Assembly (NCBI GenBank): GCA_008330645.1 | Contig: VLTN01000057.1 | Span: forward strand, 124,001 to 188,000 | Reading direction: 5' to 3' | Length of the DNA stretch: 64,000 nt | Origin: Cafeteria roenbergensis | Taxonomy: Eukaryota; Sar; Bigyra; Bicosoecida; Cafeteriaceae | Part shown: positions 60,201 through 64,000 of the stretch, in pieces | Numbering within the stretch: position 1 is the first letter of the stretch | Layout: every line of letters starts with the position of its first letter | The notes under the pieces: generated by a model | Databases searched by the model: none | The model's input: only the letters and a program-made list of their open reading frames with translations | Told to the model about the DNA's origin: nothing | Made by a program: the position numbers and the translations under genes

Positions 60201-63200
60201 GGCCGCCAGTGGCCTCCCAGCGGCCCTACGCGCCCGCATGCTCGTGGTGGTGGCGGCAGCGGCGGCGGCGGGCGGAGACGCCACCGGGGCGGAGGCGGCG
60301 AGACAGGCAGCGGCAGAGGCCTTCGTCGGCTCGCAAGAGTGGCAGGCAGCCTACGCAAGCTCCAACGCCTCGGCGACGTCGGCAGCGACGTCGGCAGCGG
60401 CGGAGGTGCCGAGTCAGACCACGACGTCGTCAGCTGCCGGAGCGGGCTCTGCCGGCTCTGCTCAGCGGGAAGCGCCGGCTGATGCGCAGGAGATGGCGGC
60501 TGCGCGTGCGGCGGTTTCGCGGTGGGAAACTCCGCTTGCCACTCTGTCTGCGGCGGGAATTTCGTCCGCGGCAGCGGCAGCAGCTTCAGCTGAAAGTGCG
60601 ACTTCAGCTTCAACTTCAACTTCAACCTCTGCAACAGCAACCGCGGCAGCGACCTCGTCGGTTGCTGGCTTGCTGGCAGCCGTTGCCGCTGAGGCGGCCG
60701 CCACGCCTGTGCTGGCCCTCCGTCGGGCATGCGAGCTGTCAGCTGACAGTCAGCTGACTCCGCGTGTTGCGGAGTTTATCATCCGCACGCTCTGCCAGGA
60801 GACGTCGGCAGGGTCGGGGGAGGTTTCCTTCGCGGGGCACACGCAGGCATGGATGCTTGCCCTCGGAGTCACTCATGCAACGGCTCTTTTCAAGCGGTGG
60901 ATCAGCCGCAGGCAGTCGCAACGGCGCTGCGCCGTGGAGTCGATCGTTCGCTGGTCAGCTGACAGGGCATGTCCGTTGCACGCTGATACGGTGGAAATGT
61001 GCTGGCGACTCGCCGGTGCTGGAGGCGGTGAAACCGCTGCTAGCACCGGCACCGCCGCGGCAGTGCGTGCGCAAGTCAACGCAGACGCAGAGCTTGGGTA
61101 CGGCTCTGCCGCATCCGTTGCCCCGCTGGGACCCATCAGCTACCCATCAACTTTCGAAGTGAAGTGGAGACTTGATAATCTCGGCTCTGCCGGTAGAGCC
61201 CTCATCGGATCGGTTCCGGCTTGGCTGCAGCCGGGTCGCTGGCACGAGCCGTCGGCAGTGGGGCGAATGCTGTCCGCTGTCCGACGCCCGGGCTCTGCCG
61301 GCAGAGCTGCGGCTCGAGAGGATGAGTTGCTCTGCAGCGCGGCCAACGGTGGTGCTGCTGGCGGCGGCTGCGGAGCCGGTGGTGGTGGTGGTCACGGCGG
61401 CACTGGGTGCCACGGCTTGGCTCACAGTGGTGGTGGCGGCCACGGCTTGGCTCACAGTAGTGGTGGCGGCCACGGCTTGGCTCACAGTGGTGGTGGCGGC
61501 CACAGGGACACGCGGCCGTCGTCGTGGCGACCCCGGCATGCGGTTTCGCGGGCAGGGGGCCGGAGTCGAAGTGGCTCTGCCAGCAACCTGCACGAGTCGG
61601 GTTCGTCCTGGAGCTCTGTCAGCGGCGGGCTGCGTCACGATGTTGGTCGTGGTCGCTGGCGGGGTCGCTGCCGTGATCCAGTTGAGGCTCGGCATGCTGG
61701 AGCGGCTCTACCGGACGCTGTTGACGTCCCAACAGGGCTCTGCCGCAGGATGGAAGATGCTGACTTGCCACCCCTGGTCGTGTCACCGGCCCAACGATTG
61801 GCCGAAGCCGCTTCTGTTTCGCGGGTGTTTTCGGCCAAGTCGGTTCGAGCCGTTGCAGCGTCACCTGCCCTGGACATCACCGGCGCATCAACGCCCAGTC
61901 ATGGCCAGGTCCATTGCGAAACCGTTGCTCGTGCTGCTGCGGCGTCGCTCCTGGCCGATGGCCACGAGATACGGTCAGCGCAGCGGCTGAAGTTGCCGGG
62001 GCGGAGTTTGGTGGAGTCAGACTCCGGCAAGCTGCAGGCACTGGCAGGCATTCTGCGCGAGCGCCTGGCCACGGGCAACCGCTGCCTGATATTTACCCAA
62101 ATGTCAAGAATGCTCGACGTGCTAGAGACGTGGCTCAACGTGCACGGGTGGGCGTATCTCCGCCTGGACGGCGCCACGCCGGTGTCGGCCCGTCAGCAAA
62201 TGATGGACCGGTTCAACGGCGACGACAGCATCCCCGTGTTCATCCTTTCAACGCGCGCCGGCGGCCTGGGTATCAACCTCACGGGCGCAAGCACCGTCGT
62301 GTTCTACGACAGCGACTGGAACCCGGCCATGGACGCTCAGGCGCAGGACCGCGCCCACCGCATCGGCCAGACGCGAGAGGTGGTCGTCTACCGCCTTGTG
62401 ACGGCGGGATCCGTGGAGGAGGCCATTCTCCACAAGGCAGCGCAGAAGAAACGCCTCGTCGGCCTATCTATTGACCGGGGACAGTTCGGAGGCAGGGAGG
62501 CTAGGTCCGCTGAAACTGGTTCCGCAACTTCAACTTCAACTTCAACTTCAACTTCAACTGCAGCCGCGTCGGCTGGTGGCGCTGGCGGAGGATCCGCAGC
62601 CAACGCCGGCTCGTCAGTCGACGAAACCGCAGCAGAGCCGACAGCGGCTTCGTCGATCATGGGAAGGAGCGAGCTGGCCAGCCTGCTGGGAGTGGATCCG
62701 GGCTCTGCCACCGACGCCGACGTCGACGACACCGTGACGGCCGATGCGCTGGCCGCTGCGGAGGACGACGAAGATGCTGCTGCCGGCAGAGCCGCCGCTG
62801 CAGAGGCCGCGGCAGAGCTTGGGGAGTTTGGGGACGTCGAACAGACTTCAACGGCTCCTCAGCCCAAGGCACGGGCGGTTTCGTCAACTGGGCGAGGTGC
62901 TACAGCCGCGTCCAAGTCAACGCGCTTCCGCGAAACCGCGTCGACGTCGCGTCGGTCGGGTCCGTCGCAGTCGCCAACCGGCACAGAGGCGTCCTACACC
63001 CCAGGCGCCGGGTCTGGCGACGACGACGCTGACGGCGGCGACGGCGGCGGCGGTGCGGGAGCGACGGCTGACGATGGCGGCGATGCCGACCACGACCACG
63101 AAGACTACGGCGGTGACGACGACGGTGACGACGACGGTGACGACGGTGACGACGACGGTGACGACGACGGTGACGACGGTGACGACGCCACCGCCGCTGC

Positions 63201-64000
63201 GGCTGCTGCTGCTGCTGCTGCGGCGGAGGCGGAGGCGGAGTCACGTCTTGACCGGCTCTTGACGGAGGCCCCGGATGACGACGACTTCGACGAAGCGTCC
63301 CAACAACAGCAGAGCCAGCGGCAGAGCCAGGGTGGCGCCACTGCCACTCATGCCTCCTCCTCCTCCTCCTCCTCGTCGTCCTCGTCGTCCTCCGCCGCAG
63401 ATGCCGGCTCTGCCGGTTCAACGGCCGCAAACGTTCTCGGAAGCTTCTCCGGGGACGGCAGAGCTGTGGTTGGGTCAGACGCCATCGCCTCAACGGCTGA
63501 GCGACGTCTCCAAACGGCAGAGCGGCGGTTTCGCGAGGTCGCATCGCGCCTGCGGCCGATGGAGCGACGCGGTATCGACTACCGTCAGACGGTCCGACCT
63601 CACCCAGCGGTTTCGCCAGACGTGATTGCGGCCGCGGAGGCTGCGTTTGAGGTGAGTGAACAGTCGTGGAAGAACGATCAGCTGATCGCGGAGCGTGAGG
63701 AGGCGGAGGCGGAGGCGGAGGCTGATGCGGAGCTGATGCTGCTGCGACAGGTCTCGTCGTCAGCCACCGACTCTGCCGGGGTCGACGGAGGCGTCGCAGC
63801 GGCGGAACGGCTCTACCGCGAGCGACTTCGGCTGTTGCGGGGTCAAAAGATGTGTCGTGAGCTGGACGGCTCTGCTTGGAGAGTGGTTGAGCGACGCGGT
63901 CGTCGCCGGGGTGCCGGGTGGGAGGTCGCGTGGGGCTGGACCAACATCGACACAGCGGAGTCACTGCCGCTGGGCAGGTGGCCTGTGCGCGTTCGCGCTT
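54244..64000 (+). CDS. SWR1: SWR1/SRCAP-type SNF2 chromatin remodelling ATPase (3' end beyond window)
   Basis: The frame is open from the ATG at 54244 to the window edge, 3252 codons. SWR1-type enzymes exchange H2A-H2B for H2A.Z-H2B in nucleosomes. Order of parts: low-complexity N-terminus; an acidic module (residues ~275-369); an HSA domain for actin/Arp binding (~912-1022, W-L-S-A-D-Y-S-E-E-R-R-W-K); a second copy of the acidic module (~1095-1190); and ATPase lobe 1 (~1285-1660). Lobe 1 has D-E-M-G-L-G-K-T at 58192, D-E-A-H at 58501 and R-K-V-C-N-H-P-D-L-F. After an insert of ~940 residues comes lobe 2 (~2589-2746) with L-I-F-T-Q-M-S, R-L-D-G-A-T, G-L-G-I-N-L-T and R-A-H-R-I-G-Q-T. The HSA domain plus the huge inter-lobe insert point to the SWR1/SRCAP/p400 group. 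A further insert of ~65 residues sits inside lobe 1 (58700-58900). Confidence 0.92.
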   Translation, partial: MDAFLASFGAAAKQQNASPARAVVKRPAAAAAPTPPQAASLAQPAVASTASCAPATARRPAQPRPDAGPSAGRTRRQPARDEAAAAPAAPKAPPRVPTIASSGGPAGGAGTGAETGAVSAAGAASAAAAGAAAAASSAAGNDDAPARRTRSARAAPSAAATSTRATSASSSSSSSSTHAPPAGDGPVMDAAPARLAQGERRRRRRAALPAAPAAGLADDRGRDDARAGGAARQQGASGGGAGAGGGGRGGGRADAAAGDDDDAAAAAASGDDDDDDDDDDDDDGDFDGAMTGPPSDDEDTLLEAEQADADEVGSSSACQSAELAALAEEETMPVEALLARYGGYTPSAGAVSSSGRDSKPPQAASTRASDAADAAAQPPAEGPRRQAADIPEGSNGSTLMAELVADVRTSRAESRAVAASSRANARRSMKRPRTETSDPAEPILPTSQPQLQPQPQLTSSSSSSSSSSAAPAAAAAAAAAAPPALRLAGQSATAAASSGPSFGQSSGHVELRATSLVQIGGRTAIALRPPTAKEDAAAVKSIQAATATEVAASSALALVVRRAGVVARLTELDADRDVTGLFFLGPAEPPSTSAGSKRAGSGSKSAKPRTPTATSATGAATATSTANGAARPWKPADYAGRWVRGGRSLLPTVPPVWVTGWELSVAPRPLFRAVSGVPSQRRATLLDTEPMEVDRAPVVTVGAVAVPTSPTAEQSRETAGAPVSDDTVEYWAPFIDPSVYDDDGGVAVAAARQSRRDEALRRAIVPLSPAEASAAQSTTAPPTPTSAAGAGDPGSARETAVSPSVTTVNARGRRARRLANQQRVLAQGSDAGPTLPRQASADAAVTGSAGAERSGVPSTAASGSAGAGERSGSVRRSWDPSLRETAAASAARLMEGAPPHTMLQPGPLEPPRNRSHWDLLLDEMAWLSADYSEERRWKDRQRKQLCQDVVAYWRAQETRNLRAARQAEARRRRRAALLAQEATRWWRGVDKVVMWRQRCRLEARRRATLDRQLAFLVGQVERYTAMLAEPGGDSEEVTAGDVVGDVVGSVANNDVGKDVGKDVGAAARRTDPGESPTRDASSDDDDDAAAAAGDKDDDDDDDDGDFDGAMTGPPSDDEDTLLEAEQADADEVGSSSAGQSAELAALAEEETMPVEALLARYGGYMPSAGAVSSSGRDSKPPQAASTRATDGALPDATGAATGPKPASKPASSSSSSSSASSSSSSSSLRPNPEVTASSASASAALGSAAEPSTSQASTSLTTSTKPPLATLPRPVGLYKVRIPFLLRRGHLLRAYQRQGLDWLVSLHDRRLNGILADEMGLGKTLQTVSLLAHLAAERCIWGPHLIVVPTSTLLNWEQELKRWAPALKVVTYYGSPRERRLKRQGWSGPNSMHVCVTSYSVVLQDAAIFRRRRWYCLVLDEAHFIKNFRSKRWQTLIQMPARRRLLLTGTPLQNSLMELWALLHFLMPHLFRSQSQFKEWFDKPLTGQVANATSTSTTGATATTTSTVTASSGSRSAGASAAAAGARAAVPGQTAGGSGRGSGSGSATGSTGADQVLVGRLHALLRPFVLRRLKREVATQLPAKREVAVLCRMSRRQRVLYEDFMSRSATRASLTSGGYMGMLRVLLSLRKVCNHPDLFEPRPIEEPLALPALPMALPMTVLAPGFAIVQGLAAGPGPPPRIGSGYCGVPLQLTSPSRAAAGYSSTATATATGGASHSSLTHAQAGGGANAGGFAGGAASSIRVPGIGIGHGLISSVSRADHGCGPRSSVVSLRAAIVSPSSVGQWMVTNASSDDATSKGNCNRSDSVQGQRPGASFRARQVTLLTGQDAAGEWPRLSVAEHSPAAHATARYACETAERAGALLRPRAGVGGGCGGGCGVGCGVGCGSSTRRAGATGATGRLSRTVPSAAAAAAAAAPWVDSVAQGVALSRLGLGTTTLLVQRGPRLSDALAADGITAASQAWLGGVGSAKSALDGALRAAEPGYPAASGLPAALRARMLVVVAAAAAAGGDATGAEAARQAAAEAFVGSQEWQAAYASSNASATSAATSAAAEVPSQTTTSSAAGAGSAGSAQREAPADAQEMAAARAAVSRWETPLATLSAAGISSAAAAAASAESATSASTSTSTSATATAAATSSVAGLLAAVAAEAAATPVLALRRACELSADSQLTPRVAEFIIRTLCQETSAGSGEVSFAGHTQAWMLALGVTHATALFKRWISRRQSQRRCAVESIVRWSADRACPLHADTVEMCWRLAGAGGGETAASTGTAAAVRAQVNADAELGYGSAASVAPLGPISYPSTFEVKWRLDNLGSAGRALIGSVPAWLQPGRWHEPSAVGRMLSAVRRPGSAGRAAAREDELLCSAANGGAAGGGCGAGGGGGHGGTGCHGLAHSGGGGHGLAHSSGGGHGLAHSGGGGHRDTRPSSWRPRHAVSRAGGRSRSGSASNLHESGSSWSSVSGGLRHDVGRGRWRGRCRDPVEARHAGAALPDAVDVPTGLCRRMEDADLPPLVVSPAQRLAEAASVSRVFSAKSVRAVAASPALDITGASTPSHGQVHCETVARAAAASLLADGHEIRSAQRLKLPGRSLVESDSGKLQALAGILRERLATGNRCLIFTQMSRMLDVLETWLNVHGWAYLRLDGATPVSARQQMMDRFNGDDSIPVFILSTRAGGLGINLTGASTVVFYDSDWNPAMDAQAQDRAHRIGQTREVVVYRLVTAGSVEEAILHKAAQKKRLVGLSIDRGQFGGREARSAETGSATSTSTSTSTSTAAASAGGAGGGSAANAGSSVDETAAEPTAASSIMGRSELASLLGVDPGSATDADVDDTVTADALAAAEDDEDAAAGRAAAAEAAAELGEFGDVEQTSTAPQPKARAVSSTGRGATAASKSTRFRETASTSRRSGPSQSPTGTEASYTPGAGSGDDDADGGDGGGGAGATADDGGDADHDHEDYGGDDDGDDDGDDGDDDGDDDGDDGDDATAAAAAAAAAAAEAEAESRLDRLLTEAPDDDDFDEASQQQQSQRQSQGGATATHASSSSSSSSSSSSSAADAGSAGSTAANVLGSFSGDGRAVVGSDAIASTAERRLQTAERRFREVASRLRPMERRGIDYRQTVRPHPAVSPDVIAAAEAAFEVSEQSWKNDQLIAEREEAEAEAEADAELMLLRQVSSSATDSAGVDGGVAAAERLYRERLRLLRGQKMCRELDGSAWRVVERRGRRRGAGWEVAWGWTNIDTAESLPLGRWPVRVRA
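55070..55352 (+). repeat. Acidic module copy 1 (direct repeat, partner at 57530)
   Basis: This 283-base segment matches 57530-57812 at a fixed offset of 2460 bases (820 codons), with only about five mismatches, and keeps frame. It encodes D-D-G-D-F-D-G-A-M-T, P-S-D-D-E-D-T-L-L-E-A-E and E-E-E-T-M-P-V-E-A-L-L, matching the acidic segment that SWR1/SRCAP proteins carry between HSA and ATPase. Confidence 0.95.
57530..57812 (+). repeat. Acidic module copy 2 (direct repeat, partner at 55070)
   Basis: This is the copy in the canonical position between the HSA domain and the ATPase. The substitutions relative to copy 1 include GAT to GAC, GCATGCC to GCAGGCC and TATACG to TATATG. Identity ends abruptly on both sides. 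Confidence 0.95.
61417..61506 (+). repeat. 30-bp coding tandem repeat, three units
   Basis: Three 30-base units starting CACGGCTTGGCTCACAGT encode H-G-L-A-H-S-G-G-G-G within the inter-lobe insert of the SWR1-type protein. One unit differs by one base (S for G). Confidence 0.92.
63104..63190 (+). repeat. GGTGACGAC-type array encoding an Asp/Gly tract
   Basis: Units GGTGACGAC and GGTGACGACGAC alternate for nearly 90 bases and encode D-D-G-D-D-D-G-D-D-G C-terminal to the ATPase. Acidic tails are common in histone-handling proteins, but this one is plain low complexity. Confidence 0.88.

Noticed and set aside
1-64000. Virus-derived or transposon-derived elements
   Set aside because: No AT-rich island, reverse transcriptase, integrase, transposase, capsid-like protein, terminal repeat pair or target-site duplication was seen.

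Overview
The window is nuclear DNA from a eukaryote, most likely a free-living unicellular protist. Base composition is very GC-rich throughout. Genes are close together on both strands, and the few introns I could place are GT-AG, mostly near the 5' end. Recognisable proteins are all core eukaryotic: ribosomal uS14, RPB6, SF3b5, VPS53, ALG12, a SWR1-type remodeller, a NEK-like kinase and a TBC RabGAP. A GC-rich stramenopile flagellate (Cafeteria-like) or a GC-rich alga would fit, but the sequence does not settle the lineage. I see no rRNA, tRNA, CRISPR, transposon or virus-derived element.

Layout. 0-5 kb: end of uS14 (+), a PTRHD1-like protein (-), an IQ-motif protein (-) and a secreted ML-domain protein (+). 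5-17 kb: an unknown protein (-) divergent from VPS53 (+), then SF3b5 (+), a 44-unit 23-bp minisatellite, and ALG12 (-). 17-26 kb: a 1698-residue LRR protein (+), a two-exon protein with a ubiquitin-like N-terminus (-), and RPB6 (+). 26-36 kb: a secreted or anchored repeat-propeller protein (-) and a 2054-residue TBC protein (-). 36-44 kb: a giant NEK-like kinase with TPR-like regions and a C-terminal CaaX box (+); its frame is joined only by a +1 shift at UUU-UGA-C. 45-50 kb: a USE1-like SNARE (-), a type 1 methionine aminopeptidase (+) and a Cys-rich membrane protein (+). 50-64 kb: a protein with a split PH domain (-) and a SWR1/SRCAP-type ATPase (+), open for 3252 codons and running off the window.

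The genes do not form an operon or a single pathway. Several serve membrane traffic (VPS53, USE1, TBC protein, perhaps the PH protein), others gene expression (RPB6, SF3b5, SWR1, uS14).

The strongest unexplained signal is at the DNA level. Long genes are studded with a few short motifs: GGCAGAGCC / GGCTCTGCC, GCGAAACCGC / GCGGTTTCGC, and hexamer arrays of the AACTGC / AACTTC type. They occur on both strands and in several codon frames, so the encoded protein does not explain them. They are scarce in the first several hundred bases of each long gene, nearly absent from short genes, and absent from at least two longer genes. They fall largely in low-complexity linkers, which makes many proteins here much longer than their relatives.
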